From contig NZ_CAAAIW010000021.1 in assembly GCF_900640115.1 (NCBI RefSeq), positions 1 through 53,774 of the forward strand: DNA of 53,774 nucleotides. Reading direction: 5' to 3'. The notes below the pieces were generated by a model that saw only the letters and a program-made list of their open reading frames with translations, ran no database searches and was not told where the DNA came from. Both the position numbers and the translations under genes were made by a program. The DNA comes from Legionella yabuuchiae. Its GTDB lineage: Bacteria; Pseudomonadota; Gammaproteobacteria; Legionellales; Legionellaceae. Of the stretch, positions 9,310 through 18,174 are shown one piece after another; positions within the stretch are counted from its first letter, which is position 1; each line of letters begins with the position of its first letter.

Positions 9310-10223
9310 CGGTTTTTCATCAGCATGAAGATGCCCATGCCCATGCTCATCAAATGCCCGAATTTAATCGAGCATTTATCATTGCAATTTTAGCCAACGG
9401 TATTTTTGTTGTATTTCAAGTACTCTTTGCAATCTTAAGTAACTCCACCAGTCTCTTGGCTGATGCGATTCATAATTTAGGAGACGTATTAAGTCTTGTG
9501 GTCGCTTGGGTTGCTAATTCAATGCTACAGAAAAAGCCCACCGAACGCTCAACGTATGGTATGAAAAAAACAACCATATTGGCAGCGTTTGCCAATGGGG
9601 GCGTGCTTATTTTTACGTGTGGTATTATTGCGTATGAGGCCATTTATAAATTCTTCGCACCTTCTGAAGTTCATGCGATAAGTGTTATGGTGGTGGCGAG
9701 CATTGGGGTTATTGTTAATGCCGCCACGGCCGCATTGTTTTTTAAAGGCGGAAATGATCTTAACATTCGTGGGGCGTTTCTACATCTTATGTATGATGCG
9801 TTAATCTCTGTAGGTGTGGTACTTTCGGCCGGACTTTTATATATAACTGGATGGTTGTGGCTGGATCCCCTGGTTGGTTTATTAATCGCCTTGATCATAC
9901 TGCAAGGAACATGGTCATTATTTCGGGATAGTTTTCGCTTAATGATCGATGGTGTTCCTCGTGGAATCTCGATTTCAAAGGTTCGGTACTATTTAGAAGG
10001 TCTTGAAGGGGTTCAAGGCGTTCATGATTTACATGTTTGGGCAATGAGTACTCGCGAAAATGCGTTATCCGTGCATTTATGGATGCCCGAGGCTTCTTTA
10101 AGTGATGTAAGAAGAGAGCGGTTGGCTAAAACACTTTTACATGATTTTAATATTCATCATATCACGATACAGGTAGAACAAACTCAATTGCATTGTGAGG
10201 ATCGGTGTAAGCTTTATTTATAA
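9306..10223 (+). CDS. Cation diffusion facilitator, ZitB/CzcD-like zinc exporter
   Basis: A 305-residue inner-membrane metal/proton antiporter. A His-rich start ([12 protein letters not shown], residues 5-16) precedes six predicted membrane segments. The transport site is visible as HxxxD in both expected helices: HNLGD (about 56-60) and HLMYD (about 161-165). The cytoplasmic C-terminal domain follows, with [10 protein letters not shown] and His-rich HHITIQVEQ. The subfamily usually exports Zn2+, sometimes Cd2+ or Co2+. Its ATG overlaps the queH stop, indicating translational coupling. Immediately after the stop lies a repeat-bearing palindromic element. Confidence 0.92.
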   Translation: MTVFHQHEDAHAHAHQMPEFNRAFIIAILANGIFVVFQVLFAILSNSTSLLADAIHNLGDVLSLVVAWVANSMLQKKPTERSTYGMKKTTILAAFANGGVLIFTCGIIAYEAIYKFFAPSEVHAISVMVVASIGVIVNAATAALFFKGGNDLNIRGAFLHLMYDALISVGVVLSAGLLYITGWLWLDPLVGLLIALIILQGTWSLFRDSFRLMIDGVPRGISISKVRYYLEGLEGVQGVHDLHVWAMSTRENALSVHLWMPEASLSDVRRERLAKTLLHDFNIHHITIQVEQTQLHCEDRCKLYL

Positions 10224-10230
10224 TCCACCC

Positions 10231-10378
10231 GTAACTGCTCACCTCACCTCACCTCACCTCACCTCACCTCACCTCACCTCACCTCACTTCGCCCAACTAC
10301 CCGCGGCTTGCGCAGCATCCAATAATCTTTCTACATTGCTGGATTCGCCGCGGGAAGTCGGCGGGGGAGAGCAGTTAC
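10231..10378. repeat. Palindromic intergenic element
   Basis: GTAACTGCTC at 10231-10240 and its exact reverse complement GAGCAGTTAC at 10369-10378 bound a 148-base element between the convergent CDF transporter and hemY genes. A second nested pair, CCCGCGGC (10300-10307) and GCCGCGGG (10347-10354), gives a further stem. The left arm is expanded by a pentanucleotide repeat. The design suggests a small non-coding mobile repeat or a long hairpin that ends both transcripts. It encodes no transposase. Confidence 0.65.
10241..10285. repeat. Tandem pentanucleotide repeat (ACCTC)9
   Basis: Nine perfect head-to-tail copies of ACCTC, followed by a degenerate copy ACTTC at 10286-10290. The tract is inside the palindromic element and outside both flanking coding regions, so slippage would not alter a protein. 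Copy number is likely to vary between strains. Confidence 0.95.
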
Positions 10379-10387
10379 ATCTACCCA

Positions 10388-11584
10388 TCATGAAGCGTGA
10401 TGCTGAAGATCCTTATTACTTGTCCGTAATAAAAGCCCTTGATGAAACGCTTCTGACGCTTTTTCACGATCGTTTAAATACTCTAATAAGGTACCCAGTT
10501 CTAAATACGCCTCAGGAGAAGGACTTAATTGGATGCTGTTTTCAAAATAACTGCGAGCCTTACCCCATAGGTTTTTAGCTTTACTTAAGCGGCCTAAACA
10601 TAATAATAACGCTGGAGAATGAGGGTGTTCTTTCAGCCTCTCTTCAGCGAATTTTAATTTTGCTCCCTTGGTTTTGCCATAGAGAGTAATCAGCTCTTCA
10701 TTAAATTGCTTCACTAAAGTTCGACGCAAGAACGTTTCTGCTTCCGAATCGCGTTGTTGTTCAAGAAGATATCGACTGTACACTGCAATAATTTCAGGAT
10801 TGTACGCCAACGCTTTTGGACGAGTGATAAAGAACTCATCAACGGCTTCAGAATGTTTATGTTTGATAAAATCCCGCAATGCTTCCAAATACGCGTGTTG
10901 CTGCAGTCGTAAATAGTCATCACCTGTTACCACCTGATGGCGTCTTAGTTCTGGGAGCAAGGCAATGAGTTGCGGCCAATCGCGCACTTGTTCATATAAC
11001 TTCATCAATAATTTTAAAACGTAAGTATGATTCGGTGCTAAATCTTGCAAATGTTTTAAGGTTGCTAGGGCCTGTTCCCATTGCTGATTGGCGAGCTGTA
11101 ATTGTGCTTGCGTTAGTTCTACAGCAATCTTTGCTTCAGGCATCGACTGTTGGGCTTCGCGTAAGTAATTATCGCGTAACTCATAGTCCTCAAGCTCCTG
11201 AGCTGCACGAGCAGCGGTTAAATAATTTAATAACGGCGTATCGGTACCCGGTAAGGCCTTAATTAAGTGATTCTTGGCGTTCTGCCAATGGCCCTCACTG
11301 AATTCGATCAGACCTTGTCGAGTCTTAGCGCGGGCTTTTTTGATCCGTCGTTTCGCTAGCCACCGCTTCCAGGCGCTGGGTAGTCCCAGCACCCAGCTTA
11401 AGAAAGAGGTAAAAAAATGAAGCGCAAAAAAAACAAAAATAAACCCGATGATGGCCACCCATAGGGTGGTTTCAATGGTCCATTTGTGGAAAGAAATGAG
11501 CACATACCCAGGATCTTTTTGTAAAAAAATTCCTAGTAAAACCGAGGCTAAGAGGACTAATAATATGAATAACATACGAATCAT
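10388..11584 (-). CDS. hemY: HemY, haem-biosynthesis-associated TPR membrane protein
   Basis: A 398-residue protein with two N-terminal membrane segments (about residues 3-20 and 40-65), then HemY-type tetratricopeptide repeats in the periplasm, for example ALLLCLGRLSKAKNLWGKA and SPEAYLELGTLLEYLNDREKA near the C-terminus. This is the gammaproteobacterial HemY, not protoporphyrinogen oxidase. Its role is unsettled but it always sits with hemCD and hemX. Its ATG overlaps the hemX stop by one base (TAATG). It is last in the hemCDXY operon. Confidence 0.9.
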   Translation of the reverse strand: MIRMLFILLVLLASVLLGIFLQKDPGYVLISFHKWTIETTLWVAIIGFIFVFFALHFFTSFLSWVLGLPSAWKRWLAKRRIKKARAKTRQGLIEFSEGHWQNAKNHLIKALPGTDTPLLNYLTAARAAQELEDYELRDNYLREAQQSMPEAKIAVELTQAQLQLANQQWEQALATLKHLQDLAPNHTYVLKLLMKLYEQVRDWPQLIALLPELRRHQVVTGDDYLRLQQHAYLEALRDFIKHKHSEAVDEFFITRPKALAYNPEIIAVYSRYLLEQQRDSEAETFLRRTLVKQFNEELITLYGKTKGAKLKFAEERLKEHPHSPALLLCLGRLSKAKNLWGKARSYFENSIQLSPSPEAYLELGTLLEYLNDREKASEAFHQGLLLRTSNKDLQHHAS

Positions 11585-12696
11585 TAGGAGCGATCTCCTG
11601 TTTTAGGGGCCTCAACGGATTTCGAGTTCTTGGCTTGAATCAACTGATTAAGTAAGGTTAACGAACGCTTTAAATCCAGCTTTGATACAGTGATATCTTT
11701 CTTATTAAGCGCTTGAAGTTGCTTTAACACACCTTTAGCGACGGCACTGTCAGCGGCAAAATAGCGCTTAATAGTCTCAGCGGTTTGATTTAATGCCATC
11801 TTATAAACGATTTCATTGTTTTGCAAAACGGCCCATTGTGCTTCTTGCAGATTTAAGCGGATACTTGCTCGTAATAACGATTCTTGTTGCTGAGATAACA
11901 AAGGCTGAATTTCTTCATCATGCCGACGAATGACCACCAATCGCTCAAGTAAGTTCACGCTGTTTTTGAGTCGCTCTCGCCAGGCTTCTGGAGTTTTATG
12001 TTCAGATGGCTTCTCACCGTGTTCTAGATCTGGGGTGACGGTTTTTTTAACGGGAAGAGCGGAAACCGCCTCTTGCAGAGCCTCGAGTTTGCTGAGAAGG
12101 CCAGTATAATCCACCGTCTGAAGCGTTTTAATTTGGTTTATTTCTTGTGCTATCGCTTGACGAACTTCAAATAAGCGCGGGTCATGGATAGTGGCCAGTA
12201 ATTCATCCGCTTGTTGTAAAAGAGCGAGTGTCGTTTGAGAATTATTGCTCCAGTGGGCATTGATTTGAGCAAGCTGCAAGTAATAACGAGCGTTTAACAT
12301 AATCCAGTCATCGGAGTGATACAGCTGCTGCTTAAGCGCCGATTGCATATGTTTATCCAGTGCATTTAATTTGGCGGCTAATTGGTCGCTTGATTCGGTA
12401 AAGGACTCTATGGTGTTATCAATTTTTTGTTGCACGGAGGAATGCGTTTCGCTGATGGAACTAAGTTCCGTGGTCATTTGATCGGTGGTAGTAGCCATCT
12501 GTCGTTGCAGCCGAATGTTGGTGTAGGTTGCAAATAAAGCAAACGCCATAGCAATTAAGGCAATGACCAGGATAAAAGCGATAAATGTAGGCCTCTGGGC
12601 TATGGGGTAGTTGCGTGAAGACGCGGATTGATCTGATTTATTCATTGACTTAGCAGTTGCACTTTCGGTCGTGTTTGTTTTTTCGCTTGTACCCAT
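11584..12696 (-). CDS. hemX: HemX-like protein of the hem operon
   Basis: A 370-residue protein with a polar Ser/Thr/Asn-rich cytoplasmic start (about 1-34), one membrane segment (about 38-60) and a long helical, probably coiled-coil, periplasmic part rich in Gln, Leu and Ala. It contains HSDDWIMLNARYYLQLA and LLSQQQESLLRASIRLNL, typical of proteobacterial HemX. The older label uroporphyrinogen-III methyltransferase has no support in the sequence. It lies 51 bases after hemD and is coupled to hemY. Confidence 0.88.
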   Translation of the reverse strand: MGTSEKTNTTESATAKSMNKSDQSASSRNYPIAQRPTFIAFILVIALIAMAFALFATYTNIRLQRQMATTTDQMTTELSSISETHSSVQQKIDNTIESFTESSDQLAAKLNALDKHMQSALKQQLYHSDDWIMLNARYYLQLAQINAHWSNNSQTTLALLQQADELLATIHDPRLFEVRQAIAQEINQIKTLQTVDYTGLLSKLEALQEAVSALPVKKTVTPDLEHGEKPSEHKTPEAWRERLKNSVNLLERLVVIRRHDEEIQPLLSQQQESLLRASIRLNLQEAQWAVLQNNEIVYKMALNQTAETIKRYFAADSAVAKGVLKQLQALNKKDITVSKLDLKRSLTLLNQLIQAKNSKSVEAPKTGDRS

Positions 12697-12747
12697 GACT
12701 TAATCCTTTATTATAAACAGCTCTTAACGTTCTATCGGCAGAAGAGA

Positions 12748-13512
12748 TCATTTTTTTAAGTTTTTTGACTCACAAACATTCAGTAAGGTCTTGCCTAATG
12801 TTGCATAAGAGCAAGTTACAATCGTTTTCATGCCAAGTGCTTTAGCCGTGACGGCTATGCGCTCACTGATCACCAAGCAAGGCTTTTCTCTTAGCCAGGA
12901 TTGACCTTGGTTGCCAAATATAGCAAATAAATTTTGCACGGTTTCTTGACTGGTAAATAGTATAATATCCACGGCATCCTCATGCCAGAGTGAATTGATT
13001 TTGGATTGGGAATAACTCGGCAGCGCTCGTTGATAAACCTCTATTGGTGTTACATTCGCCCCACGCGCTTTCAGAGTATTCTGAATTAATTCAAGACCGC
13101 CTTCACCTTTAACCTGTAAGATGTGTTTATCGTTGACGTTTAATATCTGCGGTAATTTTAGTAAACCTTCGCTATTTTCTGGGTTAGGCACGGCGATCAC
13201 CTTAACGCCTCTTTTATGCAACGCTTTGGCTGTGGCGTGACCAATCGCAACGACTTGAATCGCTGAAGGCCAGGTCATATGATGTTGGTCTAAACGGTCA
13301 AAAAAAAGATTTACAGCGTTTGTACTAATAAAAATACTGTAATCAATAGAAGAGAGTGAGGGAAGTTTACTTAACCATTGGTTTAGAGGTGTGATTGTAA
13401 TTGCTGGTAATTCAATGCTTTGGCAACCTACGGATTGGATGAGCTGACTTAGCTCAGCATTTTGTCCCTTGGGTCTAGTGTTTAAAACTCGAATCGGAGT
13501 CAAGTCGCTCAT
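12748..13512 (-). CDS. hemD: Uroporphyrinogen-III synthase
   Basis: Closes and inverts ring D of hydroxymethylbilane to give uroporphyrinogen III. The 254-residue protein follows the weakly conserved HemD pattern: RVLNTRPKGQNAELSQLI at the start, IFISTNAVNLFF (about 61-72), VVAIGHATAKAL, and DIILFTSQETVQNLF (about 184-198). The ATG overlaps the hemC stop (ATGA, 13509-13512), which fits coupled production of the two sequential enzymes. Confidence 0.93.
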   Translation of the reverse strand: MSDLTPIRVLNTRPKGQNAELSQLIQSVGCQSIELPAITITPLNQWLSKLPSLSSIDYSIFISTNAVNLFFDRLDQHHMTWPSAIQVVAIGHATAKALHKRGVKVIAVPNPENSEGLLKLPQILNVNDKHILQVKGEGGLELIQNTLKARGANVTPIEVYQRALPSYSQSKINSLWHEDAVDIILFTSQETVQNLFAIFGNQGQSWLREKPCLVISERIAVTAKALGMKTIVTCSYATLGKTLLNVCESKNLKK

Positions 13513-14441
13513 GTTCGTATGGCATCGTGAATTAACTTGCCAGCGCCTTTTTGCTTCAGTTCTTCAGCTAAACGCACGGCAAGAGGTTGTGACTCGCTGA
13601 GTTTGCCCACTAACGCGCCTGCAATACCGGATTGTCCATCAACATGAAGAAGCCTCGCCTGGATGTGTATGGTTTCGTCTTGTCTCGGCTCGCAATACAC
13701 CGCTAGCGGTGAACGACAGTTGCCTCCTAACAACGCATTAACGGTTCTTTCTGCTTTGACACAATGTTCGGTTAGAGCGTCATTGAGGGGGGCTATCAAT
13801 TCGCGAATAGATTCATCCTCTTCACGACATTCAATTCCCAAGGCGCCCTGGCCACAGGCAGGCAACATGGCATCTGCCGAAAAGGTTTCTTTTATGTGCT
13901 GTTCTTCGTGAAGGCGCTCTAAGCCAGAAACTGCTAAGACGATCGCATCGTATTCGCCTGCTTTCAGTTTGTTAATTCGCGTCAGGATATTTCCTCTTAA
14001 GAGTTTCATCTTTAAGTCCGGACGTAAGGCAAGCAATTGGGTTTGTCTTCTTAGGCTGACAGTTCCAATGACAGCCTCAGGAGGGAGCTCTTGGAGACGG
14101 TTGTAGTTGATGCTTAGTAATGCATCAAAAGGGTTATGGCGTTTGCATATTGCCCCCAAGATTAAGCCTTTGGGAAATTCGGTTGGCACATCTTTCATAG
14201 AATGAACCGCCAGATCGGCACGACGGTTCAGCAGCGCCTGTTCGAGTTCTTTGACAAACAGACCCTTCCCACCTAGGGTGATTAGATTGTCTTTGAGAAA
14301 TTTATCCCCGGTCGTTTTCATTGGGGCAAGTTCAATGCTAAGTTTGGGCCAATATTTAAGAAGGGCTTTACGAACATATTCTGCTTGCCATATGGCTAAA
14401 GGACTTTCACGCGTGGCTATTTTAAGTGCTTTGGAATACAT
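13509..14441 (-). CDS. hemC: Porphobilinogen deaminase (hydroxymethylbilane synthase)
   Basis: Polymerises four porphobilinogens on a dipyrromethane cofactor. The frame is open to an ATG at 14480, but homology begins at KALKIATRESPLAIWQA, so the internal ATG at 14441 is chosen. This gives 310 residues (E. coli 313). Visible motifs include GGKGLFVKELE, DLAVHSMKDVP, the cofactor cysteine in LGGNCRSPLA (about residue 240) and GQGALGIECR. It leads the hemCDXY operon and diverges from the Lqs-like kinase gene. Confidence 0.96.
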   Translation of the reverse strand: MYSKALKIATRESPLAIWQAEYVRKALLKYWPKLSIELAPMKTTGDKFLKDNLITLGGKGLFVKELEQALLNRRADLAVHSMKDVPTEFPKGLILGAICKRHNPFDALLSINYNRLQELPPEAVIGTVSLRRQTQLLALRPDLKMKLLRGNILTRINKLKAGEYDAIVLAVSGLERLHEEQHIKETFSADAMLPACGQGALGIECREEDESIRELIAPLNDALTEHCVKAERTVNALLGGNCRSPLAVYCEPRQDETIHIQARLLHVDGQSGIAGALVGKLSESQPLAVRLAEELKQKGAGKLIHDAIRT

Positions 14442-14572
14442 GAACCGTAATAATTTATGTGAGCGCTGAATGTGGCCCATAGTATCATTAATTGATGGGA
14501 TAGGGAAAATGTGCTATTCAGTGAGAGTGGCGATGGTATGTGAACAGGATTTCCTACTACAAAAGGCGTCAT

Positions 14573-15913
14573 ATGGAATTTATAAAACAATCAATGCGTT
14601 CAATAAATCAATTCATGCAACAGAATTTGGCAAGTTCTTCTCACCAATATGTTGTCGTTGGACTCATTGCGTTTCTTGGATTTCCGTTCTTTTACCTGTT
14701 GTGGGAAGCTTGGTATCCCCAACCAGAGACGTATGCTGCTTTAAGGTTACATTTATTCGGCGCATCGCTTGGGCTTGGTCTGGTGTTAAGTCCATTCTGG
14801 CCAAAACAGCTACAAAAACTCATTCCGTGGTTTTGGTTTGTCGCGCTTCTTTACATATTACCCTTTTTTTTCACCTATTTGTTTTTAATGAATCGCGCTA
14901 ACGATTTGGCGTCGATGTTATTGTTAAGCAGTGTTTTTTTACTGGTATCATTAGTTGATTTTGTTAGTCTCATAGTGCTTTTATTGCTTGGAATTAGCAT
15001 TGCTTTTGTCGCATATTATTTTACAGCCTCGGAACTTTTTTTTAATGAAGAGCATGCTGAGGTAGTGTTGTTGGCTATTTTTTTTATTGTGGCGGGTTCA
15101 ACAGTTAATTATAAAAAAGCGGTGGTTGAACGCCAGCGTCTTAAAGGAATGGCCGCAGCCGCTGGCATGATTGCTCATGAACTTCGTACCCCATTGCTGA
15201 GTATTAAAAGCGGGGCACAAGCATTAAAAACATCACTACCTGCGCTTTTCGATGGTTATCGTTTGGCAAAAGAACAAGGCTTGTTGGACAAGCCAATTCG
15301 TGTCAACCGCCTGAATCAGTTGGAGGGGGTGAATGATCGCATCATTAATGAAATTAACTACGCCAATGCAATCATTGATATGCTATTAATCAAGGCCGGC
15401 CGCGACAACCATTTGGAACACTGTGTGCTTGAACCTTGCTCGATGTCTGAATGTTTGCAAGAAGCAATAGAACGCTACCCTTTTCGAACCAATGAAGCCC
15501 GGCGGTTAGTGCAGTTTGAAGGGGATTTTGAATTTTTCGGTTCAAAATTATTAATGCAACATGTTCTTTTTAATTTAATGAAAAATGCGTTGTACGCCAT
15601 TGCGGTTGCCGAACGAGGGGAAATTAATATTTCAACGCACTCTGATGACCAATATCATTATTTGTATTTTAAAGACACGGGCTTAGGCATGTCGCAACAA
15701 CAATTGCATCAGTTATTTGAACATTTCTATACCACCTCCTTCATGGGAACAGGAATCGGGCTTTCTTTTTGTAAATTAGTTATGAGGCGTTTTGGGGGGG
15801 ATATACGCTGTGAATCTGAAGAAGGGGCTTACACAACGTTTATACTCTATTTTCCCAATCCCCGCGCAAATAGCATTGAGTTGGAGACCAAATCCAGCAA
15901 ACAGAGAAAATAA
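14573..15913 (+). CDS. lqsS: LqsS/CqsS-type membrane sensor histidine kinase
   Basis: A 446-residue kinase with about six N-terminal membrane segments (residues 25-175), as in CqsS of Vibrio and LqsS/LqsT of Legionella, which sense alpha-hydroxyketone autoinducers. The phosphorylated His is H202 in AHELRTPLLSIKSG. The ATPase domain has NLMKNALYAI, DTGLGM and GTGIGLSF, so it looks active. The ATG at 14573 is chosen over a GTG at 14540 because AAAAGG lies 6-7 bases before it. lqsR follows after 137 bases. No lqsA or hdeD gene is nearby, unlike the L. pneumophila locus. Assignment to LqsS rather than LqsT rests on the adjacent lqsR. Confidence 0.75.
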   Translation: MEFIKQSMRSINQFMQQNLASSSHQYVVVGLIAFLGFPFFYLLWEAWYPQPETYAALRLHLFGASLGLGLVLSPFWPKQLQKLIPWFWFVALLYILPFFFTYLFLMNRANDLASMLLLSSVFLLVSLVDFVSLIVLLLLGISIAFVAYYFTASELFFNEEHAEVVLLAIFFIVAGSTVNYKKAVVERQRLKGMAAAAGMIAHELRTPLLSIKSGAQALKTSLPALFDGYRLAKEQGLLDKPIRVNRLNQLEGVNDRIINEINYANAIIDMLLIKAGRDNHLEHCVLEPCSMSECLQEAIERYPFRTNEARRLVQFEGDFEFFGSKLLMQHVLFNLMKNALYAIAVAERGEINISTHSDDQYHYLYFKDTGLGMSQQQLHQLFEHFYTTSFMGTGIGLSFCKLVMRRFGGDIRCESEEGAYTTFILYFPNPRANSIELETKSSKQRK

Positions 15914-16050
15914 AGAACAATAATTCGCATTTTTAAAGAGGTTGAGTATATACTAATCTTTTAGATTTAACCTAAATCCTTGATGCAATGACCATTGTAG
16001 TGAATGGTGATGGATTTAGATCGATAGTTAAGGTTTGCTCAGGAGGAGCT

Positions 16051-17079
16051 ATGCAAAACTATAAGATTCCAACTTGTTTTTTTCCTAGTACTACGATCTT
16101 CCTTGATGACAATCGTGATTTTTTATTGAATTTCGTCCTGCAGCTAGATGAAGAGGTGGCTTATCGAATATTTGATAACCCAACTAAGGCATTGGATTAC
16201 ATTCACCATAAACACTGTGAATTTGAGTTTTTAAATCAACGATATCTTAATGAATATCATGAGTCTAAACAGAAAATTACACTACAACCTAACCCCAACA
16301 GTGACTTCGCAGCGATCCACGCGGAAGTGTATAACCCAAACCGATTTGCTGAGCTCTCTGTCATCGTGGTTGACTATGCGATGCCCGGCATGGACGGATT
16401 AGAGTTTTGTCGTCGCATTGAAAATCCCAATATTAAAAAAATTCTGCTTTCAGGACAGGCCAATGAAGCACTGGCCATAGAAGCCTTTAATGAAGGACTA
16501 ATTGATCGTTACATTAAAAAAAATGATACCAACGCCGCTGAGCTAATCATCAAAAGCATTAATGAGCTACAGCATCAATATTTCCAGAGTATGTCTGATG
16601 CGATTGAACGAATGCTTACGATTCAGGCTCCTCCCTGTTTAAGTGATAAAAATTTTGTTCAATTTTTCCAGGGCATTCTCCAAGCGAATGGCATTATTGA
16701 GTATTATCTGGCGGATCATTCCGGGAGCTTTTTTATGCTCGATGAAGATGCAAATACCAGTTTTTTAATTGTCAAAAACGAACATGACATGAATGCCTGC
16801 CAAGAGCTTGCTTCTGCCCATGGCGCGAGCCGACAAGTGATTAATGAACTAACAAGCCGTAGAAAAATTCCAGGTCTTTGGTCTTCCAAAGTTTTAAATT
16901 CTGGCACGAACGATTGGACCAGTTGTTTATTGCCCGCAACCCGTTTGGATGCTACGCATCCGTATTACTATGCTTATTTGCGCGGCAATGACCTATTTAG
17001 TGTCCGTCAGCCTAAAATACTGTCGTATAATCGTTATATGGAAGAACTGGATGCTGAAGAATTGCTGATGCGTTCATGA
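16051..17079 (+). CDS. lqsR: LqsR-like response regulator
   Basis: A 342-residue protein from the ATG at 16051, which has AGGAGGAG 3-10 bases upstream; the longer frame from 15988 is unlikely. An atypical receiver domain (about 12-190) has acidic residues D19 and D20, the phosphoacceptor D108 in VVVDYAMPGMDGLEF, and KKILLSGQ. D108 is, from memory, also the LqsR phosphorylation site. A long insertion (about 50-100) separates the acidic pair from D108, as in LqsR. The output domain has no DNA-binding motif I recognise. In L. pneumophila, LqsR promotes transmissive traits and is controlled by LqsS/LqsT. Confidence 0.82.
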   Translation: MQNYKIPTCFFPSTTIFLDDNRDFLLNFVLQLDEEVAYRIFDNPTKALDYIHHKHCEFEFLNQRYLNEYHESKQKITLQPNPNSDFAAIHAEVYNPNRFAELSVIVVDYAMPGMDGLEFCRRIENPNIKKILLSGQANEALAIEAFNEGLIDRYIKKNDTNAAELIIKSINELQHQYFQSMSDAIERMLTIQAPPCLSDKNFVQFFQGILQANGIIEYYLADHSGSFFMLDEDANTSFLIVKNEHDMNACQELASAHGASRQVINELTSRRKIPGLWSSKVLNSGTNDWTSCLLPATRLDATHPYYYAYLRGNDLFSVRQPKILSYNRYMEELDAEELLMRS

Positions 17080-17188
17080 AATATCGTGGAGGATTGACGC
17101 TTATCGTAACGCTCTGAGTGAGATTTAGGTAGAAATAACAACGCGTTATCGGTATCATTTTTTTATTCCTTAAGATTAGGTTCATCTC

Positions 17189-17617
17189 ATGCGTTTAGGA
17201 TGGTTATTTGGATTATTAATAGTCGCGACACCGCTCTTGGCGGCTGAAGATTTTTATCGCGAAGAAATTAGAAAACGCATTAGCCCAATCGGTAACGTGA
17301 GGGTTCAAGAAGCCCCTGAAGAAGCTCGTAAAACGGTTGAAGAACTTCAGCCTGAAGCACAAATGGTTGTTGAAAAAGCACCTGGGTCTGAAATTTATAA
17401 TAGCTATTGTGCCGTTTGTCATCAGGCTGGTGTGGCTGGGGCGCCCAAATTTCGCGTTGAAGAGGATTGGAAAAAGCGTTTGGCTGAAAAGGGAATCAGC
17501 GGGTTAGTGACTACGGCTATTAAAGGCATCAATGCCATGCCTCCCAAAGGGACATGTGCGAAATGTACTGACGAAGAAATTAAACAAGCGGTTGAATACA
17601 TGGTGCCACAAGCATGA
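17189..17617 (+). CDS. Cytochrome c5-like periplasmic protein
   Basis: A 142-residue protein with a Sec signal peptide (about 1-19, ending LLAA). After a charged linker comes a class I cytochrome c domain with haem motif C74-AV-C77-H78, the axial methionine M117 in NAMPPKG, and a C123/C126 pair typical of cytochrome c5. It should carry electrons in the periplasm, for example to a terminal oxidase. The stop overlaps the dsbB start (ATGA). Confidence 0.9.
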   Translation: MRLGWLFGLLIVATPLLAAEDFYREEIRKRISPIGNVRVQEAPEEARKTVEELQPEAQMVVEKAPGSEIYNSYCAVCHQAGVAGAPKFRVEEDWKKRLAEKGISGLVTTAIKGINAMPPKGTCAKCTDEEIKQAVEYMVPQA

Positions 17618-18132
17618 CAAAACGTATTTATAGAGTCTCACAATCTTTTTTGTTTCTATTAACTTTTTTTATAGTATTCATGTCGTTTTATTTTCAATAC
17701 GTTGAGGGCATGATTCCGTGTCCTCTTTGTATTATGCAGCGTTTTTGTGCAATGGCTTTAGGTATATTTTGTTTAATGGGGATGTCTTTATCTACCCTTA
17801 AGCGTGCTCGCTTGGTGGCTGTGTTTCAGATGATTTTTTCACTGGCTGGTATTTATTTTGCTAGTCGCCAAGTTTGGTTACAGTCTTTACCTCAAGATAT
17901 GACCCCAGCCTGCATGCCAGGATTAGACGTGATGTTAAAATATTTTCCATGGAAAGATATTGCCCACGCTTTATTCTTTGGTGCGGGTGATTGCGCTGAG
18001 CAGCATTGGCATTGGTTAGGCTTATCCATGGCCATGTGGACACTGTTTTATTTCATGTTCATGTGTTTGGCTAGCGTTCTTGTTTTTTTTATTCTTAAAA
18101 AAACCTTGCATCAAGTGACTGGTAAACCGTAG
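17614..18132 (+). CDS. dsbB: Disulfide bond formation protein B
   Basis: DsbB reoxidises the periplasmic oxidant DsbA and passes electrons to quinone. The 172-residue protein has four membrane segments and both redox pairs: C36-PL-C39 in the first periplasmic loop, and C100 and C127 in the second. It is translationally coupled to the cytochrome c5 gene. No dsbA is in the window. Confidence 0.93.
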   Translation: MTKRIYRVSQSFLFLLTFFIVFMSFYFQYVEGMIPCPLCIMQRFCAMALGIFCLMGMSLSTLKRARLVAVFQMIFSLAGIYFASRQVWLQSLPQDMTPACMPGLDVMLKYFPWKDIAHALFFGAGDCAEQHWHWLGLSMAMWTLFYFMFMCLASVLVFFILKKTLHQVTGKP

Positions 18133-18174
18133 CGGTCTTGGTTATGATCGCTTCTTTATCCTTATGCGCTAGTT

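Noticed and set aside
10241-10285. ACCTC tract as a phase-variation switch
   Set aside because: It lies between convergent gene ends, outside coding and promoter sequence, so a change in copy number would not switch either gene.
10195-10578. Open frame of 127 codons through the ACCTC repeat, giving HLTSP repeats
   Set aside because: It overlaps the ends of two well-supported genes, has no ribosome binding site, and its repetitive peptide simply reflects the DNA repeat.
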